From: Nematostella vectensis
Taxonomy: Eukaryota; Cnidaria; Anthozoa; Actiniaria; Edwardsiidae
Assembly: GCF_932526225.1 (NCBI RefSeq)
Contig: NC_064035.1
Location: forward strand, 2,789,501 to 2,853,500
Direction of reading: 5' to 3'
Length of the DNA stretch: 64,000 nt
Position 1 is the first letter of the stretch; each line of letters opens with the position of its first letter. Positions 45,659 to 54,978 of the stretch are shown here, piece by piece. The position numbers and the translations under genes were made by a program. Below the pieces are notes generated by a model that had not been told where the DNA came from, ran no database searches, and was given only the letters and a program-made list of their open reading frames with translations.

Positions 45659-47142
45659 ATGGACACCTACATAGAGGAGGTTCTCAATAGCATGCCTGAT
45701 AAAGAGGCGCCTGCCGTACTAGCAGGGCTGGTCCAGAACATCCTGGACTAGGACATCCCCGACGATGTCAAACACAAGCTGCTTAAGCCGCTCGTACCGG
45801 CGAAAGCGTGGACAGAGGAAGTCTGGCGCAAAAGGGCCCAGAGAGCTTAGACCCCGAGAAGTACTATTCTCTCTTCGTCGGCGGCGCCCATCTTCGGTTC
45901 CCAAGCGTGGATGCCACTCTTCGGGGCCAAGACATAAGCGCCGGTGTTTACCAGTAGATACGAGATCTTAGTGGAACAGGTGTCATTGCTCTAAAGCCGG
46001 TTATGCGGGGGCCTGATATTAATGACGATGGCTCGGTGTGGTGGGTCTCGCACGAGCGAGAGTCTCTGCGGGCAAACGCAGTGTTGCCACCGGTGCTCGA
46101 GATGGTGGACCCCGACCGGCGCTACAGACTCTTTACGGTCGTTGGTAAGGCCCCCGCAGAGCCATTTGCGCCAATCACAGAGGAGGAAGGGCGCTCGGAG
46201 CACAAGATCGGTGGGTCGTTAGTCAAAAGAGGGGGCCAAATCGCAGTCGGTGCCCTGGAAGGCATCGATGCGGGTATTTGGGAGAAAGGACGAGAGTACC
46301 TCGTCTACGTGAGATGCGAGCTTTGCCCTCTACCTGAGCAAAGTGGTGAGCGTGGGCCAATGTTTGAGCGAGAGGGGAGTGACGCCTTCGCTAACTGTGT
46401 TGTGAGCTATGTTGCCGACTTCTTGAGGAATCGCGGCACCTCGCGCTCCCTTGGTCTAACCAAGACACGAGGCAAGATCCTCGAGCGATTCGACAAGAAG
46501 CTGGCCACTACGGGATGCACCAAAGAAGACCTCTTTGAGATGGAAAAGAAGCTCGAGGTAAAGCTAGTAGCCGTGGACGCCCTGGGTAACGTCCTGTGGG
46601 ACTCGGGGAAGTACAAGACTAAGACGAGGATCACTATCCCTTGCCACAATAACCACGCCTGGGCGGAGCTTCCGACTGAACCACCTGCGATCGCAAGCGT
46701 CCACGGCCTAGACTTCGAGGCTGAGGGGGAGCTTCGTTCGTTATGTCAGGGGAAGGCAGCGCCTCGCGCTACCAGTGCCGCCACAAAAACGCGCGAGGCA
46801 AAAGTGCGAGAGGTGCTCATTCGCTTTATAAACAGGGCGATCCCCAGTAGCACGAGGATCTGGCTGTGTGGGCGCGTTATAGTCACGCACGAAGGCAAAC
46901 TGTACCGATGGGGACAAGACGGATGGGCTATCGACAGGGCGTTAACAGAAGAGACTGGATATGATCCTCAATGGCTCCCTGATGACCACCCAGCCTACCA
47001 AGAGTACACCGAAGCTACGCACTCGATGGGCGGTGCAATAGGGTATCGCTTGAAGAAGTGGACCCAAACGGAGAACATCAGGCCAACGTCTCTTAAATAC
47101 AGGGACGTCTGGCGAGCGGCGCAGGTTGGGTCCAAAGTGTGA
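45659..47142 (+). pseudogene. Polinton polymerase polyprotein, N-terminal part (broken)
   Basis: A start is visible at MDTYIEEVLNSMPDKEA (45659). The frame has a TAG at 45749-45751, shifts near 45846 and meets TAG at 45955-45957. It is then open for 395 codons to TGA at 47140-47142, beyond which the same frame continues into the polymerase palm. The open part includes FANCVVSYVADFLRNRG, an EDLFEMEKKLEVKLVAVDA segment and CHNNHAWAELPTEPP. These are features of the accessory domain before PolB in this Polinton lineage. The reading is by resemblance and the domain's activity is unknown. Confidence 0.7.
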
Positions 47143-48050
47143 AATAGCAAGGAAAACTTAGGGGCGCAGCCTCATGCGCACATCGACATGCGTGCGGCGT
47201 ACCTAGGATGCGAGGACAGTGTCTTCGGCGGCGCCTCGGACGCCATTGATCTGGTACGGAAATACGGCTTCCCTACGAACGTGTATCGCATCGCGGATGT
47301 TGTGGGACGGCCATTGAGCGAGGTTCTTCAACTAACCGGGGCCATTCAGCTGGCCGAGTGGGAGTTCTCTGAGGCCTGCCAGCCCTACACTTCTGGGAGG
47401 GTGGGGCAGCACCTAGAGCAAAACGAGGGCTGGATCACCACGCCAGAGCTCAAGGACCTGTTAGACTCGGGTGACCTCGTCATGGCCACGGCGAGGGAGG
47501 TGTTGTATAGCGTCGGAAAAAAGGACTCCATCAAGTTCCCCCACTCCATCGAGTGCCGCCCCGGCGCCGAAGACTCGCAGTACCCTGAGGGTCGAGATCT
47601 CGCTGTCCATTTCGTAGGCAAGTGCGCTCGCCACGGCGACGAGTCCTCGATCGTAGTCCGCGACCGTGAGGAAGCCGCGTATCTGATAAACCTCCTTGCG
47701 GGCACCGACCACTTACTTAACTTCGAGCATGCCGACGGGGCTCATCTGATCCAACACAAAAACGGTGTCCGGCGCTCACAATGGTACCATATCAGGGCCT
47801 TCGTCTTGGCGTACACAAACATAGCGTTGCGACGCATGTTGAGGCGGATCCCTCGCGAAGACGTCCTCCGAGTGTGCACAGATGCAATATACGCAAAGGC
47901 GGTGCCCAGTGGTGTAAAGCACGTGGAGCGAAATCCGAGGTATGGAGAGTGGCGCCACAAGAAACCTGGGTACGAGTGGCGACCCGAAGCGGCTTGGGGT
48001 CCGAAGAAGTCGGGGAGCTTGGCTAGGGAGCCAAGCACTGCGTCTGCCGT
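47143..48050 (+). pseudogene. Polinton type-B DNA polymerase palm region (broken)
   Basis: In the same frame as the upstream piece. HIDMRAAYLGCED is the motif-A-like aspartate block. RAFVLAYTNIALRRMLRRIP with EDVLRVCTDAIYAK is the motif-C region, with an acidic TDA centre in place of the usual DTD. The block GAIQLAEWEFSEACQPYTSG precedes it. Near 48050 the reading moves to the next frame, into the helicase. Protein-primed PolB replicates Polinton DNA. This copy is inactivated by stops and frameshifts. Confidence 0.75.
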
Positions 48051-49092
48051 GCGATCTAGTGGCCGCAACCGCTGCAAAGATGCATCTAGCCGGCCAAGGA
48101 GGATCGGGGAAGACCGAGTGGGCGGTGAGCATGTTCCGTGGCCGCAACGTTGTGGTGCTCACCCCCGAGAACGACCTCGCCCACGACCATCGCAACAACC
48201 CGCGCCTCGCGGTTAAGGCTCAAACCTACCACCACTACCTCTGCATACCAGCGGAGAAGCCGATAGAGGAGTGGAGACCTCCCGAGCTGGGGCACAGACT
48301 CGACCGTCCCGCAGAAGTAATCATCATTGACGAGTGCTGTCGGGTACAGACTGAAGTGCTACGCGCCATCCTAGGGTATCTCGCCACGCGGCCGTGTCAG
48401 GTAGTGTGTTGTGGCGACTATGGGCAGGTCCCGCCCTGGGGAGATAAAGAGGGGCCTCACGATATGCTCAAGGAGTAGGCACAAGGGAACATCCGCTGGT
48501 TCGAGTCAGACTACCGCTGCCTTGCCTGTGTGAAGACTGCGGAAAGCCGTACAGTACATGCGACTGCGGCTCTGCCGCGCCCTCCTCCAGGCTCCGAAAC
48601 ATAAAGGGCCGGATTTGGTGTCAGCCAGATTCCCAACAGCTTGAGGTGTTTCGAGAGGAGTGGGATGGGGTGGCGTTCGACGCGGCGATCGAGCAGGCCC
48701 ACCGAAGCGATATGTGGGTGTGCTCGACCAACAAGATGGGGGCCCTTGTTCAGCAGCGATTGGTAGAGCACCACATGAAAAACTACCCCCGATTGCCAGC
48801 AACCATCCGCTTTGACCCTGATCCTAGCGTCGCGCATCGTTATCGCAAGCAAGGGCGGCCGGTGCCCGTGCCAGGCAAAAGGGGTGAGAAGGTCGACGCG
48901 TACAAAGGCACGGTAGTCGAGGTTCCTCTCGACGCGGTCCTTAACGGGCTTCCCCCCGAGTGGAAATACGCGGGCTGGGGGACAGTCCACCGGGTGCAGG
49001 ACAAGACTATCCAGACTCCAAGACGTCTGTTTATCGTAGACCACAGCTTAGAGGGCTAGATCACGAATGCTGTATACACCGGCATCTCCCGC
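48051..49092 (+). pseudogene. SF1 (Pif1/RecD-like) helicase domain of the Polinton polyprotein (broken)
   Basis: Walker A GQGGSGKT, Walker B VIIIDECC and motif III CCGDYGQVPP occur in order within about 110 codons (48078-48450), in the frame of 47942. A TAG at 48476-48478 interrupts it, then the frame continues (NIRWFESDYRCLACVKTAES) and shifts near 48570. The last part has VCSTNKMGALVQQRL, VVEVPLDAVLNGLPPEWKYA and GWGTVHRVQDKTI (SF1 motif-V/VI region), with a TAG at 49057-49059. It is fused downstream of PolB rather than being a separate gene. Confidence 0.78.
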
Positions 49093-49470
49093 GTGCGGCG
49101 CGCCGACCAGATAGTCCGCGTGATCCCCCCCGATAACACCCCCGGTGCCTTGGTTCCCACAGGACTGCAGGCTACGCCCAGTGAAGAGCTCATTATAGCG
49201 CGAATCAAGCGATACGCTATAGACGACAGGCAAAAGGGTCGCACAAAGTACACGGGACCACACCACGATCTGACGGTAGACCACGTACTCGGCATGATTG
49301 CTGACGCGGAAAAGAAGTGCACGGTCTGTGGCACTCAGCTTCTGCTTCAGGGGTACACCAAGAGTCATCCCCAATGCTTCAGTATCGACCGGCTGGACGA
49401 CAGTCAGGGTCACTACAAGTGGAATGTCAGACTCACGTGCCTCAGCTGCAATAGAAGGCACAAGCGCTGA
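49093..49470 (+). pseudogene. HNH-type endonuclease domain at the end of the Polinton polyprotein
   Basis: In the same frame as the helicase end, after a TAG at 49057. IARIKRYAIDDRQKG leads to HDLTVDHVLGMIADAEK, then CTVCGTQ, FSIDRLDDSQGHYKWNVRLT and CLSCNRRHKR. The two CxxC pairs with the central DRLDD/N-V-R-L-T block are the HNH zinc-finger nuclease pattern. It probably belongs to the polymerase-helicase protein, not to an independent gene. It ends (TGA) 5 bp before the convergent integrase stop. Confidence 0.75.
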
Positions 49471-49472
49471 TC

Positions 49473-49493
49473 ACGCTAGCGTGGCGCTAGCGT
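49473..49493. terminator. Perfect hairpin at convergent Polinton gene ends
   Basis: ACGCTAGCG (49473-49481), loop TGG, CGCTAGCGT (49485-49493). It sits between the HNH stop (49470) and overlaps the last codons of the integrase (stop 49476-49478). It could end transcripts from both sides. The terminator role is inference. Confidence 0.5.
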
Positions 49494-50435
49494 CACGCTA
49501 CGCAACTGCGAACGCGTGAAGCCATGCTTAGAGTACGCCGTGTAATACAACACTGGCTGTCCGAGCTCCATGACCCTCTTTAGTATTGGGTATGCCTTGC
49601 TTGTCCACCACGGGTCCGTCGCTCGCCGTCGGCCCTTGCCCTGAAGGTCTTCCTCGTTTACGGCGATGTACACCTCCGTTCCTACCTCTAAGGGGACCTC
49701 TAAGGGGGGCTTCTCGGCTTTGAGAGGCAAGCGCCTCAGCTTTATGGCATCTTTAGGCGCAAAGCCAGTCATACGAGTCTTCGTTACGTTTATGTCCGAG
49801 ATGACGATTGGCAAAGCAGTAACCCACTCGCGGTTTGTTTCGCCGGATGCTAGCTCCTTCGGGTACTGCGCACGAAATAGGCGCTGTGCCAGCCAGCGAT
49901 GGAAAGACTCGGCGAAAGCTTGGCTCCTGTGGTGCCCTGGATCAGCCCGTCGGACCTCCACCCCGTGGTCTGTTAGGAGCTTTGTGGTAGCACCCTTGAA
50001 CTCCGTGCCGTCATCAACCATGAGGACTTTAGGCCATGTGAGAGGTCCCTCTGCATAGATGTCAGCGAGTTCGCGGGAAACGACGGCCGCGCGCTTAGTC
50101 CTCAGTGGGCGGGCGGCTTTATATCGTGAAGCAACGTCAACGACAGTCAGGGCATACTTGTACCCGCGGTCGGTTGGCAAGAATAGCAGGTCCGACTGGT
50201 GAATACGGTTTGGTATCTGCTCCGAGAAGTGAGCGTAGGTAGTCGGAGGAGGGGGTCTCTGTGTGTAGCCCCCGACGGGCTGCGGGCTTACCAACTTGCG
50301 CACTCGATCTATGGAGGCTGAGCCCTTGGGAAGTTTGGCATGCAGAGCGGTCACTCCCTGGTACCCACCTCTAGCGTAGTATATAGGACGAAGGAACGCA
50401 TCGAGTTCTTCGTCGGACATGCGCTTCGCCGCCAT
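49476..50435 (-). CDS. Polinton retroviral-type (DDE) integrase, 319 aa
   Basis: The frame is intact. The start was placed at MAAKRMSDEELD (50435); the in-frame 37 residues upstream are low-quality and lie in the promoter. The rve core shows HQSDLLFLPTDRGYKYALTV (first D), MVDDGTEFKGATTKLL (second D) and AFAESFHRWLAQRLF (E), with ADPGHHRSQ between the last two. A short helical N-terminal zone (LRPIYYARGGYQGVTALHAK) precedes the core. A basic SH3/chromo-like tail follows (EVGTEVYIAVNEEDLQGKGR). Such enzymes insert Polintons with short duplications. All three catalytic acids are present, so it could still be active on its own ends. Confidence 0.88.
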   Translation of the reverse strand: MAAKRMSDEELDAFLRPIYYARGGYQGVTALHAKLPKGSASIDRVRKLVSPQPVGGYTQRPPPPTTYAHFSEQIPNRIHQSDLLFLPTDRGYKYALTVVDVASRYKAARPLRTKRAAVVSRELADIYAEGPLTWPKVLMVDDGTEFKGATTKLLTDHGVEVRRADPGHHRSQAFAESFHRWLAQRLFRAQYPKELASGETNREWVTALPIVISDINVTKTRMTGFAPKDAIKLRRLPLKAEKPPLEVPLEVGTEVYIAVNEEDLQGKGRRRATDPWWTSKAYPILKRVMELGQPVLYYTAYSKHGFTRSQLRSVTLAPR

Positions 50436-50654
50436 TACGTGTCGGCAATAATGTATCGCGATGCATTGCAACAGGTGTATCAGTCTCCAACAGGCGGTTG
50501 CCGTCTGCTCGGGCAGTGCCGGCCTCTTTCTGAGGCCGGTCTGCAATCATCTGCAGTCATCTTATACGTATACGTATATGCGTACGTATACGTATGCGCA
50601 TACGCGCAGCATGGAAAAAGGCCGCCTAGATGCAGCGCCGGAACGGCAGCTACA
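50436..50654. promoter_or_regulatory. Integrase upstream region with alternating purine-pyrimidine palindrome
   Basis: TATACGTATACGTATATGCG, then TACGTATACGTATGCGCATA and CGCGC (50563-50607), alternates purine and pyrimidine over ~45 bp and is largely self-complementary. A hairpin CCGGCCTC-TTTCT-GAGGCCGG lies at 50519-50539. Both are upstream of the minus-strand integrase and downstream of the 142-aa gene. Confidence 0.45.
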
Positions 50655-51083
50655 TCACAGCAAGCGGCTAGCTGTGTAGCCGATGGCGAGATCGCCGGCG
50701 CCAATGTAGGCCAACTCGGCGTTTTTCTGCGTTTTGCTGGGGATGTAGTAGTCGGACAGCTCAGGAGCCCGCATCGACGACTCCAGGGATTGTTTTGGCC
50801 GGGTCTGGTTGTAGAGTTTGAGCGCGTAGTCAGTGTCGGTGAAGTTTTGCTTTGCGAGGGACCCTCTCTCGCGACTTTGAGCTTGCCAATCGAGGATTGT
50901 TTGTCGCCGCTGTTGGTAGCGTTCATAGTCTTGTTGGTATTTCTCTAGGGCCTTGTCGTGCCTCTCCTTCTCAGCTAAGGCAGGGCTCTCATCGTTCGAC
51001 AGGAACTTTGCGAGGTAGTTGCCACCAACGAATGCAGTCGCGTTTAGGACGGCGCCGCCAACCAAAATCGCGATAGAGGCCAT
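50655..51083 (-). CDS. Polinton small membrane/coiled-coil protein, 142 aa
   Basis: The start at MASIAILVGG (51083) was preferred because it begins a hydrophobic segment (MASIAILVGGAVLNATAFVG). A charged, Gln-rich helix follows (EKERHDKALEKYQQDYERYQ, QRRQTILDWQAQSRE), then FTDTDYALKLYNQTRP and SDYYIPSKTQKNAELAYIG. It is intact. The function is unknown; proteins of this type recur in cnidarian Polintons (my recognition, not searched). Confidence 0.65.
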   Translation of the reverse strand: MASIAILVGGAVLNATAFVGGNYLAKFLSNDESPALAEKERHDKALEKYQQDYERYQQRRQTILDWQAQSRERGSLAKQNFTDTDYALKLYNQTRPKQSLESSMRAPELSDYYIPSKTQKNAELAYIGAGDLAIGYTASRLL

Positions 51084-51190
51084 CGAGTAGTGTGTTAACG
51101 TTTCACGTGCGCACACTTTACGTGCTGTGTGTACGTGAACACGAGTCTAATACACGGCCTACACATGTAGTAGTGTGCCACAGTACACTA

Positions 51191-51415
51191 CTACATGGGC
51201 AGGATCTTCTGGTCCTTGAGGTAAGCCTTCAAAGCGACAGCACCTGCCACGGCGGCAGTCATTTTTGCGTAGTTCATGGCGTTCGCGGAGGGGTCTTTGG
51301 TGAAGTCCTCGCGCAAGACCTTGCGCCCAACCCAGCCGATACCGGCGACGAGGCCGGTTATGACTGCGGCGTCGGTGATGGTCTTTGTAATCTTGCTCTG
51401 CTGCGTCGTCGACAT
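51191..51415 (-). CDS. Polinton small two-helix membrane protein, 74 aa
   Basis: The start at MSTTQQSKITKTITD (51415). Two hydrophobic stretches are DAAVITGLVAGIGWVG and MTAAVAGAVALKAYL, separated by RKVLREDFTKDPSANAMNYA. The frame is intact and shares orientation and close spacing with neighbours. The function is unknown. Confidence 0.6.
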   Translation of the reverse strand: MSTTQQSKITKTITDAAVITGLVAGIGWVGRKVLREDFTKDPSANAMNYAKMTAAVAGAVALKAYLKDQKILPM

Positions 51416-51479
51416 TGCGGTGCACGGACGTGCGGATATAGGTGGGGCCCTCGTGTCTAAATGTCTGCTTACTCCATGG

Positions 51480-52020
51480 CTAACATCCGAGATTTGCACT
51501 GTCCGGGAGCGCGAAGCGCTGTCGCGGCCTTGCGGGCGGAGTCACGTCGTCGGCCACCACATGTGGATCGGTAGCTCGCTGGTTAACAGCTGGTGTACGA
51601 GTGAACGCGGCAGCTAGCTCCCGCCTACGTGTGTAAAGGCCGATCAATGACACTAGAAGACCAGCGACCCCGATAACCGAGCTAGCCGACCAAGCAGAGT
51701 TGCTTTCCGACTTGTTGCTTGACTGGTGTGTGTATGCCTTCGGTGCGCAAGCCCTCGCGTCCCTGCGGCTCGCTAGCGACCGGCAACCCAACGTGTTACA
51801 CGACACGAAGTGTCTCTTTCTTCGCTCTGTTAAGTCGGTTTCACTCTGCCAAGCGCCTTCCAGCTTCGACTCGCCCAGGGTGTTTAGGTCGGATCGCGGG
51901 TGGTTCGGGGCTCGTGATTCTCTCCGCCAACGCCGAAGGCGTACGTGCAGGTTCATGAGCAGCTTGTTTGTCAGGTTCCGCGAGATGCTGGGCACTAGTA
52001 CTTCCTTGAGGTTCCTCCAT
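51480..52020 (-). pseudogene. Polinton TM protein, broken in two frames
   Basis: The first part starts at MEEPQGSTSAQHLAEP (52020) and includes KHPGRVEAGRRLAE before a TGA at about 51841. The second part, in another frame, has SAWSASSVIGVAGLLVSLIG (a membrane helix), LYTRRRELAAAF and a tail to 51480. The order fits one protein with a frameshift between about 51760 and 51840. The function is unknown. Confidence 0.5.
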
Positions 52021-52073
52021 TTGTGATGCAACTACTTGGTTGCTGAAGAAGTGGCAAGCTTTTAAATGAACGT

Positions 52074-52768
52074 CTACTCTGGGATGGCAGACTCGCCACT
52101 GTGCATTTGCGGGCAAACCACTGGTGAGTCCGCGGCTGCTACCTCGTGTTGACACCGCGTGTTCACATGACGTGCTATGTGTAACGCCCCGACGGCTAAA
52201 GCCATCAAACGACCGCAGTGTAGAGACAGGCTTCCGCACAATGTGCGGAGCTCGTTGTTGATGATGTAGTCGTACACTAGGTCATTGTGAAGATCGACCA
52301 CACTGTCTATCGGCAGCGCCATGCCTACTAGCTTGGTCGTAAGCTTCAGCAAGCTGTCTGCCAGGGCGTCTGTAGTCCGGCTGGCTAGAGCGGTCTCGTA
52401 TCGCCTCTCGTACTTACTCACAATGTGCGGAGCTCGTTGTTGATGATGTAGTCGTACACTAGGTCATTGTGAAGATCGACCACACTGTCTATCGGCAGCG
52501 CCATGCCTACTAGCTTGGTCGTAAGCTTCAGCAAGCTGTCTGCCAGGGCGTCTGTAGTCCGGCTGGCTAGAGCGGTCTCGTATCGCCTCTCGTACTTACT
52601 CAGCTCCTCGGCGCTCATGCGTTTGACGTCGTCGTGGGTCAGGGCCTTGCCTACCATTTCTCTCGACTTCCCCGGGGCTACGAGAATCGCGAGTTTCTCC
52701 CTCGCGTCTGCTATCTTAGTTTGCTCACCTCCGGTTGCCGTTCCGGCAGGCTGCGTCGAGCAGCCCAA
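52074..52768 (-). pseudogene. Conserved Polinton protein of unknown function, disrupted by a 182 bp tandem duplication
   Basis: The N-terminal part starts at 52768. It includes AILVAPGKSREMVGKALTHD, DDVKRMSAEELSKYERRYE, LADSLLKLTTKLVGMALPID and DLHNDLVYDYIINNELRTL, ending at 52418. The stop is caused by a tandem copy of the same segment (52239-52420). The second copy leads into CGSLSLHCGRLMALAVGALH and IARHVNTRC. No enzymatic motif was seen. Confidence 0.6.
52239..52602. repeat. 182 bp direct tandem duplication in a Polinton gene
   Basis: CAATGTGCGGAGCTCGTTGT at 52239 recurs at 52421. The two 182 bp copies appear identical over what I compared, so the event is recent. 182 is not divisible by three, so the frame is lost. 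Confidence 0.93.
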
Positions 52769-52920
52769 CGACTCGACGGCCGGGAGGCCGGCGGCGCCCC
52801 CCTCAAGAAGACTCTCAAAGTATTCGTCGCTCGTCGTGCACCCCCCTGCCGTGGCTAAGGTGCAACACGTGGATCAATGCGTTATGCCCTAGGGCATACG
52901 TGGGCGGTGGTTTACTGCGC

Positions 52921-53265
52921 TTACCGTTCAACTAGGGCGATGGTATAAGGGTGACGCAAGCAAAACTCTAACTTCGAGAGCATTTTCGTCTTAAGGGCCT
53001 TCATGTACTCTTTCATCTTCTCTTCTGAGAGCTCCGCGCCGTAGTCATGCAGGATAGCTTTCATGTCCGCCTTGCTCGGGGTATAGAAGACCACCAAGGC
53101 CGCGATGTTCTCACGGAACGGCTTCGTGATGCTGGTGAGCTGCTGTGTGATCACCCACACGCTAATACCCACGTGGCGCGCGCTGAACGACGCTCCTTAT
53201 CCCGTTTGATCCCGACGATGGGGAGTCGATCCCAATGACGAGCACGTCATCGCGTATGCATGCTG
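52921..53265 (-). pseudogene. Polinton genome-packaging ATPase (FtsK/HerA-like), C-terminal part only
   Basis: The readable end is GISVWVITQQLTSITKPFRE, then ALVVFYTPSKADMKAILHDY, ELSEEKMKEYMKALK and LEFCLRHPYTIALVER. Just upstream in another frame is a Walker-B-like VLVIGIDSPSSG. This is the C-terminal third of the packaging ATPase. The Walker A half is gone. To the right, opposite-strand sequence of another gene begins, so a deletion lies near 53265-53400. Confidence 0.7.
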
Positions 53266-53399
53266 CGCATAGCATGGCTACGCGAAGCGCAACGCAAACG
53301 ACCGCTGAAACCTCGTTCACCACAGAGGGTGCAGCGACAAGACTCGGTCTCCAGTCCCCCAGGGAGGAATACTTAACGAGAATCTGATACGGTTCCAGT

Positions 53400-53943
53400 C
53401 AGATCGGAGGGGAAAGACGCTAATACAGCTTCGCAACCTCGGCAAAAGAGGTTGGACTAAACCAAGACAGCTGTTCAATGAGGACGGGGGCGTTCGACAG
53501 GACGTTGCAAAGATGAAAGGCTTCAAGCTGGCGATGGGGTCCGTGGCGGAGATAGACGCGGTCATCCAGGAGAACACAGAACGAGTCCAAGAGCTGCAAG
53601 GGGTGGTAGCCGCAGACAGGGAGACCATCGACGACCCTAACACGTCAGAGAGTCGCCGCCAAGAGGCCCGTGACGCAACGAGGAGAGGCTGTCCGAGATT
53701 GACGAACTAGAACGCGAAAACCGAGAGCTCGAAAACCAAAAGCCGCTAAGAGAGCGCATCAAAGCCATCTTCAAAAAGTACGGCTTTACCGTCACCGCTA
53801 TCGGGTTGGCCGTAGCGACGACGATCGCGGCCATTGTGACGTCGCTCGGCAAGTCGCTCTCCTCCGTGGCCAGAGGGGTCGGTAACGGGCTTAAGGCTAT
53901 CGGGAAAAAGCTAGGCGAGCTTCTCCCTGGGCTAGTAGGCAGC
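53400..53943 (+). pseudogene. Polinton coiled-coil/membrane protein, frameshifted and truncated by the right end
   Basis: RQLFNEDGGVRQDVAKMKGF, IDAVIQENTERVQELQG and a charged helix lie in one frame, which shifts near 53680. The second frame gives ERLSEIDELERENRELENQ, LRERIKAIFKKYGFTVTAIG, LAVATTIAAIVTSLGKSLSS and KAIGKKLGELLPGLVGS. It ends at the G tract beside the terminal repeat. A coiled coil followed by a hydrophobic Gly/Ser-rich helix is typical of a structural or membrane-active virion-type protein. The role is unproven. Confidence 0.6.
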
Positions 53944-54070
53944 TGGGGGGGGGGGGGGGGGGGGGGTCGGAGGGGGGATTCGCGCCTCCCAAGCCTGAGA
54001 CGGGGCTGGGAGGCCCGGAGGGGCGATTCGCGCCTCCCACTCGCTTCTATGAAACCCCCCAGTCACCCCC
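53944..54070 (-). repeat. Polinton right terminal inverted repeat
   Basis: A G21 run precedes GTCGGAGGGGGGATTCGCGC. CTCCCAAGCCTGAGACGGGG, GAGGGGCGATTCGCGCCTCC and ACTCGCTTCTATGAAACCCC follow. The inverse matches the left end at 44721-44825 (core CGCCCCTCCGGGCCTCCCAG). Confidence 0.8.
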
Positions 54071-54978
54071 TGTTGGATGTGAGAATGTTTGCAGACTTGA
54101 TGTTTCAGTACTGTTTTACACTATTCAGCGCGCATCCATAAAACGAAATCGCGTATTACCATAGTTTATCTATCTCTATTATTCCTGGCGTACGCCCTTG
54201 GCAAAGGATATTTGATGACAATAATATAGCCCTGGGAAATGATATTTCCCAAGATTTGGCTTCAAAATTTGGCCCAAGGGTAGGGAATTTAACTGAAAAA
54301 TAATCAAATCCCCACTAGCCGTTCTCCCCCTCCACCTTAACATTGATAGGTGCATAACAGAGTATGACTACCGACATGCAGCCGCCATCCAGACCGGCGA
54401 CCCTACTAACTCTCCCCCGACATTTCTGGATATTACTTTTATTTTTTCGGCTAGATATTTTTCACGGCCCGGTGATTTCATTTGAGATTTGAATTTTCGA
54501 TTTTTTTCTAATTATTGCTCGAATTTTTTGGGGTAATTTCGTTACCGTGATATTTTAAATGGTCGGTCCCTTTTCCTGCATATGTTCGCATTCAAAACAA
54601 GCTATACGTTTGCTCCCGCATAGTATCCATTGTCCGAGTAAATTGGGAGTGATTAAGAAAGCCAATAGATGACTAGGATTTTTCAATCATTGGATATTTG
54701 TTTTGTTTGCGTCCACCACCTGCCTTCACTGCTTTCGTTCCACGCGTCACGTGATAGAGAACTTCCCCGGTCCGTTTGTCTGTGGGCGGCTGTCAACAGT
54801 TTATCCGCTTGGTCTTTTTAACCCCGAAAAAGCACTACACACTTCGTTTTTCTTTTATAATTGCCTTCTCAAGTTTCTGCGACCATTTATAACATTGCAC
54901 GGCCCTTTTAACGCGAGAGAGCAATCTCCATTGTCCTTCTTAGCACCGGAACGAGCTGTTCATTTCGAAGCGGCGATA
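54071..54978. promoter_or_regulatory. 5' flank and leader of cytochrome b561
   Basis: No conserved coding sequence was seen. An open frame from 54703 runs in phase into the cytochrome gene, but the upstream residues do not look like the family, so they are probably leader. No clear TATA box was seen. Confidence 0.45.

Larger units (their letters stand above)
44721..54070. mobile_element. Polinton/Maverick element, ~9.35 kb, internally deleted and decayed
   Basis: The ends are inverted. The left end starts GGACTGGGTACTTTCATAGA and the right end inverts to GTGACTGGGGGGTTTCATAG; both then read CGCCCCTCCGGGCCTCCCAG. Contents are a zinc-ribbon-like protein and PolB-helicase-HNH (+). On the minus strand are a DDE integrase, three small membrane or coiled-coil proteins, a conserved unknown and a packaging-ATPase C-terminus. 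A coiled-coil/membrane protein (+) lies at the right end. Retroviral-type integrase plus PolB plus packaging ATPase defines Polintons. Full elements are 15-20 kb; no capsid or protease gene is recognisable here. GC content is well above the flanks. No 6 bp target duplication was confirmed. Confidence 0.88.

Noticed and set aside
48505-49044. Long minus-strand frames opposite the Polinton polymerase gene
   Set aside because: They are shadows of the GC-rich coding strand, with no motifs. The opposite strand carries clear helicase motifs.
50436-50546. 37-residue upstream extension of the integrase
   Set aside because: It has no helical or conserved character and overlaps a palindromic probable control region. 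A later Met gives the family-like N-terminus.
54703-54978. In-frame N-terminal extension of cytochrome b561
   Set aside because: The residues are not family-like and the protein would greatly exceed the usual ~250 aa. Treated as leader.
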